Numbered from the stretch's first letter, positions 19,371 to 30,232 are shown. The stretch is DNA of 64,000 nucleotides from Sophora flavescens (GCA_030762895.1 CM061066.1:114732715-114796714), one strand, 5' to 3'. Numbers and translations: made by a program. Notes: generated by a model not told the origin, from the sequence alone.

Positions 19371-21326
19371 TGTGAACACCCCATTTTGACCGGGTTCACT
19401 AAAAATTTCAAAAAATAATAAAATAAAAAATTTGCAAAGAAAATAAAAATAATAAAAATAATAAAATGATTTAACCCATTTCATCCTCCCCAACAAACCC
19501 TAGCAACCACTTTTTTTTTTTGAATTAGAATTTAATTTTTGTAGATGAGGCTTGGTAGATTTTGATTTCAAATCAGAGATAGAAATCTTAATCTTGGCCT
19601 GTTTTTAGGATCAGGATCATATTTCAATCTTAATCTTGACGGAATTTTAGGATCCAGATCGGAGGGAATTGGCATTATAAAAAATCACAATCAATACCAA
19701 AAGGGGGCAGGGGGGCGCAGCGAAAAAATAAGAGAGCAAAGAAAAATTCCCTGGTTACAGGCAAATCACGTCCTTCCCCATTTTTTGATTATTCTTTCTT
19801 GGCTTTCATTTTTCCCTGTCAGACACAGATTCTTCCTCTCATCCCTTTCCTTCTTCCTCTCATCTCTCTCAAAACACCATCCCTCTCATCTCTCTCAAAA
19901 ATTCCATCCCTCTCTACCCACCTTACTCAGATCGCGCCGCCACCTTGTCCGTCTCAGACCACCGTGAGTCGCCGTCCACGCCCCGCCAGATCCGTCCGCG
20001 AATCGTCGTTCCGCCGCACCGATCGCGCTTCGCAGCCACCGGAGGAACTCGCCTCGCCATCTCTGCTCCACCCAGTCCAACACACCGCCATAAGCCGTCG
20101 CCGATCTGCCTCTATTATGTGCCAAGCTGCCGTGCCTTGAACCGGCCTGCCCTGTTTCCTTTCCTTCATTTTCGTGTACACAGGTGAAGGAGAGAAGAAG
20201 AAAGGCTAACATCACTGCTTCTCCTTCTTTTATTTTTGGGTATTCTGATATTGTGTTGTATTGAATTTGTCCCTTCCTCTTATTTATTTATATTTTTTTT
20301 TCTTTTTTTACTTTTGTATATTTAATTTGGAGTAGTTATTGGGCTTGTGAGTGAATAAGGCTCAGCTTAAGTAGGCAAATAAAAGTGTATGAAATTGGAT
20401 TTGATCTTCTTTTATGTTTTTTTTTCTTGTGAAACATTTATGTTGAAATGAATGAATAAAATGAAAAAAAATATAAAACATTTGAAAAATAATTTTGGGA
20501 TTGCTTTGTGAGAGGTTTCACACTCAATTCCTTAGATATGGGATAGCTCTGTGGACGTGTCTGTCATGTTCTATCTCGCTTAAGAGTTTTTCGATAAAAA
20601 TAAAATAAAATAAAATGAAATATATCAAAATATTTTTTTAAATAAATAAAAAAACCATTTTTAAAAAAGGAAATATAAAAACATTTTCATAAAAAAATAA
20701 AATCAACTAACAAATAAAATATTTTCTACAAGAACTACGTGACTTTGAGTTTTTCATCGAAGCAGGGAATACGTAGGAGCGGGATCAATCATCTCGTCAA
20801 GCCAAAATTAATTTTTCCATTATTTTTGTGTTCTTTTTAATTTGTTTAATGTGGACAATTAATTAATGATTTATTTAATATTTTTGGGTTGCTCTATGAC
20901 AAGTGTCATGCTCAATCCCCTAGCTTCGAGGTTGTCCTATGGACTTACGTGCTATGTCCAACCTCATTTAGGATTTATCCATGTTTTTTAAAAATGCAAA
21001 AACAGGAACAATAAAGAAATGTAAAATAAAAAATATTAATAAATAAATAAATAAATAAATTCTTCCTTGTATATATTTTTGGGGTAAAAAAATAAATAAA
21101 TTAATTTTGCACAACTAATTCAAGGTACCATTCGTAGGATGGGTGATGTAGGGTGCTTAACACCTTCCCTACTCGTAACCGACTCCCGAACTCGGCTTGG
21201 TTTCAAAGACCATTTTTTTTTTAAGGTTTTCCAATTTTTCCTAATTTAAATAAAATTGGTGGCGACTCTACTTTTCCATAAAATTTCGTTTTATCGCCGT
21301 CCCTGCCGTAATTTTTGGTTGCGACA
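19371..21326 (+). repeat. Ogre 3' LTR
   Basis: Starts TGTGAACACCCC directly after the tract AAAGAGGGGCAAC and ends TTGGTTGCGACA. It matches the 5' LTR throughout. The following base begins EPRV-B coat-protein sequence. Confidence 0.9.
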
Positions 21327-24124
21327 GTGTTGATAGCATCTGGAATAGTTTGGCCATCATTATCGAAGATTGGATTCCCGTCTATGTCAGTTTTGATTGC
21401 CGTAAACATCTGTTCTTTCTGTATTTCAGAGAAAGAGTGATCCCACCAACCTTTTAGTTGGCCCGTGAATCCAGCAACTAAACTATTGCAAATGGCCTCT
21501 TCTGAAAATCATTCGCAGTTTGATATGCTGTAGCCATCATCATCATGCGCTGCATTGTTTGAAGGATTTCATACTCTATTTGGCCATATATGTTCCATTC
21601 ATAGATGTTGTTAGCATTGAAGCTTTTGAAAGTTGGAGCATTTTCCTCAAGAAGCAGATCCGAAGGAGTTGCTCTAGGATAATAAAGTTTTGATGGTTTT
21701 TCCAGGATTGTGTATAAACTTGATTTATTTTGATTGAAGGTTTTTCCCATAAATTTGATTTAGAAGTACTGGCCACGGATTCTGTTTCTAAGCCATCTTC
21801 ATTTATGACATTTATGGTTGGATCCTTATTCCTTAATAAGGGTCATCCTTCTTGGTTAATAGTGTTAGATGGAGACTCAGGAACACTTAATTGTTTTAAT
21901 TTGTCTTCGATTTTCTCGATTAGTTCTTGTTTTCCCTTTTTTATTTCAGGGTTAAGAAGAACTTATAAACTTTCTTTGACCTTCTTATTAACCTTGAAAG
22001 GTTTAAACAAGGATTTTTCTAAGGGAATATTTTTTTAGTTCCCAAAGTAGATGCATGGGTGGATGCATCTTTTTTAATAAAATGTTCCCCTATAACTTGT
22101 AGGTATTTATTTGTATAGTTTGATTGCTCCATTAATTTGTTAATGTCTTGAGCCGAGACTACTTCATCAGTATTTTTTGATTTGAACGGAGCATCCATTA
22201 TTGGTTTGTTGGTGCTAGGATTTTTAACACCAGGGAGTTGGAACGAGTTATTTGGTGGTAACTCTGTTTTGACTAACTCACCATTTTTCAAATGCCATAC
22301 TGTAATGACATTAGTGGTTTTTATCAACATCTATCTTTGTTTTCCAAGAATAGTTAATTTGATTTTTGACTGCATAAGCATGAAACAAGTCAAAAAATAA
22401 AACATGTCTTAACATTGTTAAGAAATTGATAATATTCTTCTTGAATATTAATTCTGTTTGTTCCCTTGTATTCTTGTAAGAACCAATGCTCTTTGAGGTT
22501 TCCATCCCTCAGAGTAAAAGTCCTTTCGAAGGGATTCCTTATCAATAATGAACTTACAAATCATTATAAGATTCATTAAGAGAGGAAAATGTTGGAGACT
22601 GAATTGATCTTTGATCATCTTCTATTTGATAAATTGGTCTAGGGATAGTAGATGATGTATCTATTCCCTGAAGATTAATATTTGAAATCTATGATGTGGT
22701 TGAGAAAGATTGTCTTGAAGGGACATATCTAAAGTCTTCTGATCTAAGACTAGAAGATTTGATAGAACTAAAAGAATTACTTCTTTCCGAAGGTTAATTC
22801 AACTTGTCCTGTTTGAGTTTGGACAATACTATATGTTTCCCTTGGTAAAGCCGGTGCTGCTTTATCCAAAATCCATTTTCTGGTCATGTGACATCTTTCC
22901 AGAGGATTGTTTTAGGGACAAGAATGTTTGCTTTAGTTACATCAGTAAGAAACCGTGTTGTCTCTCCCGATGTTCTAGTTTTGAGAACTTTAGAATTACA
23001 GGAATTAATAACCTTGTATTGAATTCTATAAAGCAAAGCTGCTAGGATAGATCCAGGCTTCATGTCTAAGTCACAGATCTTAATGTTTAAAAACAAAGTC
23101 TATAATATTTCTATCCTGTAGACTCAACGTCCTGTTTGGATAACAATTGAAATAAATCAGACCTTGACTTAGACTAGTTTCTACCGTACCTAAGAGGGAA
23201 TCTCAAAATTTATTGTGCATAATATCTCCTAAGCACATTAAAATTGATGCATTTAATCCTTTGCGGATTAAAGATTTAACAGATACGTGTACACATCCTA
23301 TGTGTAGGTATCTGTATTTTTGTTTATGATTTTTTATTGTATCCATTGAGAGAAGATAAAATTCTTCACTTTCTGGATTGATAGGAATATTTTTCTCTAC
23401 CGTTTTTATAACATAATCAGAAGTAGCAAAAAACTTACCTTCTGGTTTGTATAATTCTTTTGTGGGTATTTTTGGAATTACCCAATTATCAATATCTTGA
23501 TTGATATTTTCAAAACAGATTTCCTCTTGGAAAATACTGCTTGGATTGTTAGGAACATCAGATTCCTAAGAGAATAAGAAGAAGGTTGGGAAGAGCGAAA
23601 GGAAAGCTTAGAAAGGGAATGAGATAACATAATTTTCATTAATCTGATATCATTGCCTTCCTTTGGTTCCATAACAATATTAAATAGGAATCTAAGCCGT
23701 ACCCTGCTGAATATTTTATAAAAAATTTAAAATTAACATCTTTAGAAAATTTACAAAATCGTTAGATCTTATTATTCTTAACCATAGCTGTACCTTACCC
23801 TTGAAAAAAAGGATTTACTTAACTAACCAAAAGCTACCTCAAAGTAGACTAACTGCTACTCGCTATCCATACTTTGATTTATCTTGCTTCAAGCATCGGG
23901 AAATTAGACTTACTGCCTCATCATCATCCTTCGAGGTCTTACTGCTACAGCTTTAACAAGACATACCAAATCATAAACACGGAGGTCCTTACCAATTAGA
24001 GGTTCCCAAACCAGTTAAGCATAATAATTTCTTCTGGAAAGCTCTCTACTTTTTTTTTATTCAGCAAGGTATGGATCTTAGATCAATACTACAGTTCCTA
24101 CTTCCTCATCAGGCTCTGATACTA
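21327..24124 (-). pseudogene. EPRV-B, decayed relative of EPRV-A (movement/coat protein region and leader)
   Basis: Minus-sense fragments in several frames follow the order of the EPRV-A ORF. Near 21540-21330: GQLKGWWDHSFSEIQ and FTAIKTDIDGNP (coat core). Near 21750-21480: YEWNIYGQIEYEI and an MMMMATAYQTA stretch equivalent to EPRV-A's AATAYRAKR region. Near 23430-23040: the movement domain with HKQKYRYLHIGCVHVSVKSL. Leader sequence and a primer-site relic follow to 24124. Stops and frameshifts are numerous. The right LTR of Ogre abuts its coat region at 21326/21327, so Ogre insertion or recombination removed the zinc-knuckle end. Confidence 0.8.
24113..24124 (-). other. EPRV-B primer-binding site relic
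   Basis: The minus strand reads TAGTATCAGAGC, one base from the tRNA-iMet consensus TGGTATCAGAGC, at the same end of the leader as in EPRV-A. Confidence 0.65.
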
Positions 24125-24509
24125 GAGGGATGACGGGGTTACAAGAAGGGAGAAAGGGGAATAGAGAGCAGGATGAAAGAAGTAGGAGAAGAGGCGGAGA
24201 TTTACATATAATAAAACAAAATAATTAAAATATGCAAATTAAAACATGAAAACAGTAAAAAACAGATACTGTATAAATTAAAACAAAATATGAGATCTTA
24301 AAACATAAACCCAGAGGTGGTAGAAGTGACCAAGATCAAGAAAATAAAAAAAAAAACCCGGAGCGGAGGCAGAGCCTCACCAGGACCGGTGGAGGGAGAA
24401 GAGAGATTTTCTAAATCATGTGTTTATATATTGAAATATAAAATATTACAAGATTGAAAACTACAAGATTGAAAGAAAGAAAAGAAGAAGAACCGAGGAA
24501 CTCACAAGA

Positions 24510-24565
<56 letters not shown>

Positions 24566-24695
24566 GTATATTAAAAAATTTACATTGAGAATGACTAGAT
24601 CAGCTTTACCAAGGCAGCACCTAATACCTATCATATCATTTATTATCATATATATCATATCAGAGTTTTTGGTCATAATGCATAGTCATAGCCAT
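24125..24695. other. Unassigned AT-rich stretch with a (TA)n microsatellite
   Basis: No coding signal. A (TA)n run covers 24512-24561. The last bases (24689-24695, TAGCCAT) are the left target duplication of the hAT-like element. Confidence 0.6.
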
Positions 24696-25810
24696 TAGGG
24701 CTGGACAACGGACGGGTTCAGTCGGATTCGGGCCCAAATGACCCAATCCGAACCAACCCGCCCTTACATATATAAGGCCCATTTCCACCTGTGGAGCATT
24801 TGAATTGGGCAGGTCTCGGATTAATCGGATCTCGGGTGGGTCGGTTGGGTTGGGACGGGTTAGGGGATTCCATTTTTTGGACCATTCAATTTTGAGGCCC
24901 AAACTCGGATCACCTTTCACTCTCCCATATCAGAATTTCATTGCAAACAAACCCTACCCACCTTTAACCAAACCAAACCACCAGAGACAGATCGCAGCGG
25001 TGCCGGAGAGAAACAGCTGGCGGAGCAACACCACTAAAGGTTCCTTTCCACCATAGATCGCAGCCCACTAGCCGCTGTTATCACGCCTCGCATGTCCCTA
25101 TTCACGCGACCTCCGTTCCTTCGTGAACCATCGCACCAGTTCTACATGCAACCACTGTACATCCGTTGCCGCCACCACCAGCGATCATGAGAATACTGGG
25201 TTGTCCCCGTCGCATCGAAATGAGAGAGCAAAGGAGTGTACGAAGTGGGGTTTCCCGGAGCCGGACCGGAGAGATCCAAACAGAGTGTGAACCAGAGTTC
25301 ATATCCTAACTAGAAAGACGCACGTTATGAGAGGAATGAGGGAGAGAGCCAAGACGCCAGGGAGCAGAGCGGCGCTACTCAGCCTACTCTAGTCTCTAGG
25401 GTTTGTAAATGAAGACGATGGTAAAAATTGGGTTTGGGCCATTTAAGTTTTGGGCCCAATAATCAAAAAACCCTAAAAACCATATCTATGCTTTCTCTGT
25501 TTCTCTTTCTCATGAATCTCATCTCTGGGCACTGTCTGGCGGCTGGTCTCAGCCCTCTCTGTCTCGCCTGAGTCTTCCCCAAGCCATGGCAGCCACCTTC
25601 CTCCCCTCACCTCTCATTTTCTCTTACGTCGGTCGGGTACGGGTACCAACGAAATTTTTTTATCACACCTGCACCCGCCCGAATGTAGCAGTTTGGAACT
25701 GAACTTTGTAACCTGTGACCTGCGAACCCGAAATTATCCGCCAGTGAGCTTGCTTTTTCTTTCAGGTTTTTCGGTTCTGGTTCGGGTCGAATGATCTTGT
25801 CCACCCGTAC
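24696..25810. mobile_element. hAT-like non-autonomous DNA transposon, about 1.1 kb
   Basis: The left terminus TAGGGCTGGACAA and the reverse complement of the right end (GTACGGGTGGACAA) form a terminal inverted repeat with two mismatches over 13 positions. It is flanked by TAGCCAT at 24689-24695 and 25811-25817; the base before each copy differs, so the duplication could originally have been 8 bp as in hAT elements. Subterminal regions carry GGGTCGGTTGGG/CGGGT motifs. No transposase is present. The interior (24900-25560) is GC-richer than its surroundings and includes AAACCCTA-type motifs, so it could hold captured host sequence; no protein was recognised. Confidence 0.72.
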
Positions 25811-25952
25811 TAGCCATAGCGCATGAGTTGTGATATTCTAACAACTCAATTTGACAACTTATACGGCACAACCGTATATAATCGGTGGCATTTTTGTAAT
25901 TTTGTAAAACAATTTTACTTTTTTAATTTTTTTTGACTCTTTTGAGTACTTA

Positions 25953-25964
25953 GCTCTGATATCA
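25953..25964 (-). other. EPRV-C primer-binding site
   Basis: The minus strand reads TGATATCAGAGC, one mismatch from the tRNA-iMet consensus. It lies downstream of the movement protein and two small ORFs, not in the promoter leader. The EPRV-D equivalent near 57799 is partly deleted. Confidence 0.65.
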
Positions 25965-26044
25965 GTTTGATACCACCCTATTAATTATGAAAATTTTTAA
26001 TTTATTCATAATTTTGTGGTAGTAATTTTTAGAAATACTCATGT

Positions 26045-26317
26045 TCATTTTAATATCTCATAAGAATATTCATGATGGTCATTTAATAATTCATATCCTT
26101 GTTCAAATAATAATTCGCTTATAGATGCATCTATTTCGAATAATTCTTTATAAACCCATTTACGTTCTTGTTTATTATATTCTAGCTGTATTTTTAATTC
26201 TATCTGATTTAAGTAGAGATTTTCTTGCCAATATTGATACCTTAGTTTATTAATTATTATTTATTTACAGTCTTTTAGTAATTTCATAGCTAGTACACTT
26301 GGTATTTCTTTATCCAT
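26045..26317 (-). pseudogene. EPRV-C third small ORF, with a stop
   Basis: Starts with ATG 12 bases after the preceding ORF's stop (MDKEIPSVLAMKL). A TAA replaces the CAA of EPRV-D early on (after KDCK); coding similarity then continues (YQYWQENLYL, KIQLEYN, LLFEQGYELLNDHHEY). It resembles the C-terminus of the upstream ORF. Function unknown. Confidence 0.6.
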
Positions 26318-26328
26318 TATTTTGAATA

Positions 26329-26886
26329 TCAATATTCATCATCTGAATATCTTTGCTCTGCAATAAATTCCATTTCTTCTAAATATTCAAATTCAATATT
26401 TATATCTATGTTATTTAAATAAAGTTCCTCTTGCCTATATTGTTCTTTTATCTTTTTTATTATAATTTGTTTACAATCAACTGGAATGTTTAATTGTGAT
26501 ACACTTATTATTTTTTTATATGTCTGTTCATCAAAATCCATTCTTATTTCAATCACTATCACTGCCTTTAAAGGAGGAGCTTCTATTCTAAAATAATTAG
26601 TAGGTTTTGATGAGGAACTTAAGGGTCTAAGTCCCAATTTATTCCTTATATATTCCATTCCTTCTTTAAAACGTTTCTTTATTTCTCTTTCATTGTTTTC
26701 TAAATTAGTTAATTCACATTCCTTCTTTATAATTTGTTTTTCAATTAATTTTCTATCTCTATTTTCTGGATCATTTTTAAGATAATAACTTATGGCTCCG
26801 GTGAGATCTTTAAGATCTAATTTTGTTCTTTCTTTCTTTGAGTTAAATTGTTTAATCAGTAGTTTTAATTCTTCCGTATTACTCAA
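26329..26886 (-). CDS. EPRV-C second ORF (185 codons), coiled-coil protein of unknown function
   Basis: Rich in Lys/Glu, with heptad-like stretches at residues about 5-90 (LIEKQIIKKECELTNLENNE), a short Ser run, then a C-terminal domain containing IPVDCKQIIIKKIKEQY and EELYLNNIDINIEFEYLEE. Position after the movement protein and coiled coils fit an aphid-transmission-like or virion-associated protein of other caulimovirids, but there is no clear match. It opens with TTG overlapping the movement protein's TGA (TTGAG); both EPRV-C and EPRV-D have TTG here, so it either starts at a near-cognate codon or shares an ancestral loss of an ATGA overlap. Confidence 0.6.
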   Translation of the reverse strand: MSNTEELKLLIKQFNSKKERTKLDLKDLTGAISYYLKNDPENRDRKLIEKQIIKKECELTNLENNEREIKKRFKEGMEYIRNKLGLRPLSSSSKPTNYFRIEAPPLKAVIVIEIRMDFDEQTYKKIISVSQLNIPVDCKQIIIKKIKEQYRQEELYLNNIDINIEFEYLEEMEFIAEQRYSDDEY

Positions 26887-27788
26887 ATTTTATTTTTTAA
26901 ATATAAAGAGAAATCTTTTACTTGATTGGTTAATTTAATAATATCATTTTCTTCATTAGTTCTTTCTGGAAGAATGATTGGTCTTGGGATTGATTCGATC
27001 TCAAGTATTCTTGGTCTATTTATTAAGTTTCCTAATTCTATTATTTTGTTTTTCTTAGGATAATAAATCTTTCCTATATCTTCAAATAACCTTGGCTTAT
27101 CTAGTCGATCATTATTTCTAAAAGTAATACTATGATGTGAATTTGTTAATGCATAATTTACAAAATATGTTATAGAAAATATCTTATCTGCGGGTTTCAT
27201 TAAGTTTTCTCTTAAAAACTTATGTTCTAGAGTTAATGCATGATCTAGTCTCTGAGTATTTAATGGAATTCCTATATTTGGTCGAATTTCAAACTTTAAT
27301 TTTACATAGGCTAGATTTCCTTCTATTACTCTTGGTATTTTATCTTTTGGATAATTTATTCTATTATCTTTTAGAACTAATTCAATAGGTGAATTTATTC
27401 CTTCTTGAAAATTTGCTTTAATTAAAACTTGTACTGCTCCTATATGAATATATCCTAATTTTCTTCTATGTTCTTGGTTCTTTAAGTATCTTTTTAATTC
27501 TGAAATTTTTTCTTTACTTATTAGCGGAATACATGTATTACCTTGAGTTTCTGATATATCTATAGGTGTTTTATTCATTAATTTTCCATAATATATTATA
27601 TTTTCTTTTTGATTGAACTTTGTTATTATATTCATGAATTTTTCTCTCTTTCCTACCATATTTGCATTTTCTACTAAATCTAGGTCTTCTTTCTGAATTT
27701 TCCTGAATAATTTCGGATTTATTATGATGTTTCTTTCATAATTTCCTTCTTCTATTTCACTAATATCAATTTTCTCTATTTCAGACAT
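26883..27788 (-). CDS. EPRV-C movement protein (about 301 residues)
   Basis: A 30K-type caulimovirid movement protein, inferred from a central block YIHIGAVQVLIKANFQEGIN followed by VLKDNR, VIEGNLAYVKLKFEI and ALTNSHHSITFRNN. This follows the same order as the EPRV-A movement domain (HIG..V..K, then an LRD/LKDNR block). The ATG at 27788 (MSEIEKIDISE) matches the ATG of EPRV-D at 53036 and is preferred over the upstream in-frame TTG. The ORF is intact. It follows a leader of about 300 bases and overlaps the next ORF by a few bases, a compact viral layout. Confidence 0.78.
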   Translation of the reverse strand: MSEIEKIDISEIEEGNYERNIIINPKLFRKIQKEDLDLVENANMVGKREKFMNIITKFNQKENIIYYGKLMNKTPIDISETQGNTCIPLISKEKISELKRYLKNQEHRRKLGYIHIGAVQVLIKANFQEGINSPIELVLKDNRINYPKDKIPRVIEGNLAYVKLKFEIRPNIGIPLNTQRLDHALTLEHKFLRENLMKPADKIFSITYFVNYALTNSHHSITFRNNDRLDKPRLFEDIGKIYYPKKNKIIELGNLINRPRILEIESIPRPIILPERTNEENDIIKLTNQVKDFSLYLKNKI

Positions 27789-28437
27789 TATTTTCAAATA
27801 AATAAAATCTAATAATCAGATCTAAGAAGGGTGGCCTAATAATCATACCTGATGTTTGTTTCTTGAGGATTGATTGCTTCTGCCCACTTATGCTTCTGCT
27901 GATCTTGCTTGTATATGATAATTTGACAAAATAATTTTGAGAAAAGTGATTTTATTTAGTAATTGAATATTTTACATGGGGCTTTGGATGAACTCTTAAT
28001 CATTCGACTATCACCGCATAAAGGTGTAGCACACTACTCTCAAAAGAGAGATTACACACAGATGAAAATTCTATTTTGAAGTCTGCCTTCTGCATCAGTA
28101 TAAGAGGTCTTATTTATAGGCCTAAGGACACAACATATTTACATAAATAACCCTACAATTTCGTAAGTGCTTAAATCATCCTCTAATAATTCCCTTGGTG
28201 TCGTAAGCGCTTACATCATTCTTCAATTATTGCCTCATCGAATTCCTTATCTTCTTGCTAACTTTTTCTAGAGCCTTCTGATGCATTTTGGCTTCTTGTA
28301 CACCTTTCGCATTCATGGTTTCTGCTTTCTCTGATTAGTACACACAGCTGGCTCAGGACAGCTGGCCTGCAATTCATTGTTGGTCCCTCCAAAGCATAGA
28401 AAGGAAATTCAAAGCTTGTCACGATAGATAAATCTTT
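27789..28437 (-). promoter_or_regulatory. EPRV-C promoter and leader region
   Basis: The minus strand has a TATA box (TATAAATA, 28118-28111). Upstream are two GTAAGCGCTTAC-type palindromes near 28207-28218 and 28161-28172, the second decayed. Downstream is a polyadenylation-like AATAAA before the movement protein. Order and spacing parallel the EPRV-D copy. This corresponds to the large intergenic region that drives the pregenomic RNA in caulimovirids. Confidence 0.65.
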
Positions 28438-28749
28438 TTATTTTATTGCTTTTTCCATTGTTTTTCTTAACAGCAAAGTATTTGGGCCTTTGTACAGAGT
28501 CTTGATGTATGACTCCTTTCCTATTGCTTGACACTGTGCATAGATGCTTGCCAGTTGGTTAGCAATTATCACAGTCATTTCGTCTTCATCATATTCAACT
28601 CCTTTTGCTCCATCCATCAAAGGGAAATTATTATTGCTTATTCCCATGTAGGCTAAGTGCTTGGTTGGTTGCTTTGTCTGGAAATCCGGATAAGCTGAAT
28701 AGAACTTCAGATAAATAGTTCTATCACTGGCTACATTCTTTTTAAACAT
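28438..28749 (-). pseudogene. EPRV-C transactivator C-terminal part (103 codons)
   Basis: MFKKNVASDRTIYLKFYSAY and later DEMTVIIANQLASIYAQCQA match the intact C-terminal frame in EPRV-D (52010-52414). It is separated from the N-terminal part (28877-29506) by about 125 bases containing stops and a frameshift. Confidence 0.72.
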
Positions 28750-28876
28750 TTGGACTGCTTCCTTGAAATAATATGGGAATCAATTAATTTCTTAAAGATT
28801 CTTACTTAAGTAAGACATTCAATAAGTCCGAATTGAAACATATTGAATGCCATAGTAGGGGTTGCTCCTGGAGTGA

Positions 28877-29506
28877 CTATTGCTTTGAGTCCATAAATAT
28901 TTCTATCAACCATATAGAAACAATTGATTGTTTCTTTTCATTCCAATTGGTTAATCTTCTGAAGTGTTCATAGAATTTTTCTTCAGAAAACTGAACTAAT
29001 AACTCATGATCTTTTCTGGTAATTATCAGGTAGTTGTCTAAGGAAGAAGGAACTTTCCCAAGAATCTTCATTGGTACTTTAGTCTCAGTCTTTACTAATT
29101 TTGTTGTTTCTGAATAAGTTCTTGGACCCAGATAAATTTCTTTACCTTTATTTGCCTTTTCTTCTTCTTGAAGCTTGTTCAAAGCCTTCTCTACTTCTTC
29201 CTTGGTTGGAAATGCCTGACGGATAGCTCCTGATATTTTCTGACAATGAAGAGCTGCTTTATACCAGTCATCATATATTCCTGGAAATTGCCCGTTAAAA
29301 ATAGCATACCATTTGCTAGTTTCTTTTCGAGCTTCTTCCTTAACTTCATTTGGAATTATTTCTTCTAAGAGACCTTCTGTCTTCATCTGGAGTTCCAATG
29401 CTTTTATGTCTACTTTCATTAAGTCCAATTTCCTTTGCTTTTGCTCTTCTAGTGCTTTTTTGGGTTGGTATTGTTGCTTTAATAATTCTTTTGTGCCTCG
29501 CTCCAT
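28877..29506 (-). CDS. EPRV-C viroplasmin/transactivator-type protein, N-terminal part (209 codons)
   Basis: Contains KWYAIFNGQFPGIYDDWYKA followed by a hydrophobic/Phe-Pro-Thr-Lys-Glu-Glu segment. This matches the caulimovirus viroplasmin (Cauli_VI, RNase H-like) signature: aromatic-V/I-F-N-G ... P-G-I-Y-x-x-W. In the family this protein forms inclusion bodies and promotes reinitiation on the polycistronic RNA. A Lys/Glu-rich coiled segment precedes it. It starts at an ATG right after the RNase H region. The C-terminal half lies in another frame after 28877. Confidence 0.8.
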   Translation of the reverse strand: MERGTKELLKQQYQPKKALEEQKQRKLDLMKVDIKALELQMKTEGLLEEIIPNEVKEEARKETSKWYAIFNGQFPGIYDDWYKAALHCQKISGAIRQAFPTKEEVEKALNKLQEEEKANKGKEIYLGPRTYSETTKLVKTETKVPMKILGKVPSSLDNYLIITRKDHELLVQFSEEKFYEHFRRLTNWNEKKQSIVSIWLIEIFMDSKQ

Positions 29507-30232
29507 TCTCTTGACAAAATATCTGCAAGCACATTCTTTTATGAGGAATTGAATAATTATATTCAGGCAATTTCATTTGCCATTTGATGAATCTTCCTGG
29601 CTTATAATTTCCTTTATGATTAATATTCTTAAAACCTGCAACATAAGTAGAATCGGTTCTAACAATAAATTCTTTATCTAGTACATATATCCGATGTTTT
29701 TCAAACATTCGGATTAGAGCTAGAGTTTCTTTTTCATGTCTTGGATAATTAATTTCACTATCTGAAAAAGTTCCAAATGCATATCAACATAGTAATTCTT
29801 TCTTATGCCCTGGGGGCTTTGCTTTCATAACTCCTCCCCAACATTAACTAGACGCATCAGTTTCTATAATAATTAGATCATCATATGATGGATGATATAG
29901 CTCAGGAAGGCCCTGACATATTAATTTCATTTTTTCAATAATTGCTTCGTTTTCATCAGTCCATGACCAAAAAACATCCTTCTTTAATTTTTGTTGAAGT
30001 ACCTTCCTCTCTACTGCAAGATTCTTTATAAAACCTTCATTTGAAATATATGTTAGTAATCAAAGAAACCTTTGTAATTCCTTTTTATCCTTTAATTTAG
30101 TTGGAAAATTTTGTGATTTTTCTAATTTATGCTTTTGCATTATTATTTTTCCTTCCTCAATTTCTAATCCTAAATAATTAATCTTATTTTGAGCTAATAC
30201 CACCTTTTTCTTACTTAAGATTACTTCATGCA
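29507..30232 (-). pseudogene. EPRV-C RT C-terminus and RNase H, broken
   Basis: The minus sense carries a thumb/connection region, then an RNase H segment with CWGGVMKAKPPG and FSDSEINYPRHEKETLALIR, and further IVRTDSTYVAGF. At least two stops interrupt it. Collinear with 50670-51400 of EPRV-D. Confidence 0.78.

Larger units (their letters stand above)
6919..21326 (+). mobile_element. Ogre/Tat-type Ty3/gypsy retrotransposon, nearly full length, inactivated
   Basis: 14.4 kb with two long LTRs (about 1.95 kb each). Order: primer site TGGCGACTCCACTGGGGAC, 1.4-kb leader, gag, aspartic protease with a G-patch-like tail, an intron, RT, RNase H, a second RNase H, integrase, two tandem arrays, polypurine tract (AAAGAGGGGCAAC), LTR. 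This layout, the intron and the dual RNase H fit the Ogre clade of Tat. No additional ORF upstream of gag was recognised. Inactivation: an in-frame stop between gag and pro, frameshifts, several stops in pol and a changed integrase active-site Asp. No target duplication is visible, because the left flank is another Ogre piece and the right flank is EPRV-B. Confidence 0.92.
25818..30232 (-). mobile_element. EPRV-C, second pararetrovirus type, left part (minus)
   Basis: In viral sense from 30232: C-terminal RT/RNase H, a viroplasmin/transactivator ORF, a promoter-like leader, movement protein, two small ORFs, a primer site, and an end about 130 bases beyond it. It is collinear, in reverse, with EPRV-D (50670-57930). 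At 30232 it is interrupted by the Copia element and resumes at 49034-49080. Having a transactivator-type ORF and a separate movement protein distinguishes this type from EPRV-A/B. Confidence 0.87.

Noticed and set aside
6919..21326. Target-site duplication for Ogre
   Set aside because: The bases after the 3' LTR (GTGTT) have no counterpart before the 5' LTR, which is preceded by another Ogre fragment.
21221..21409. Minus-strand ORF of 62 codons across the Ogre/EPRV-B joint
   Set aside because: Its first half is EPRV-B coat protein and its second half is LTR read by chance; it is a junction artefact, not a gene fusion.
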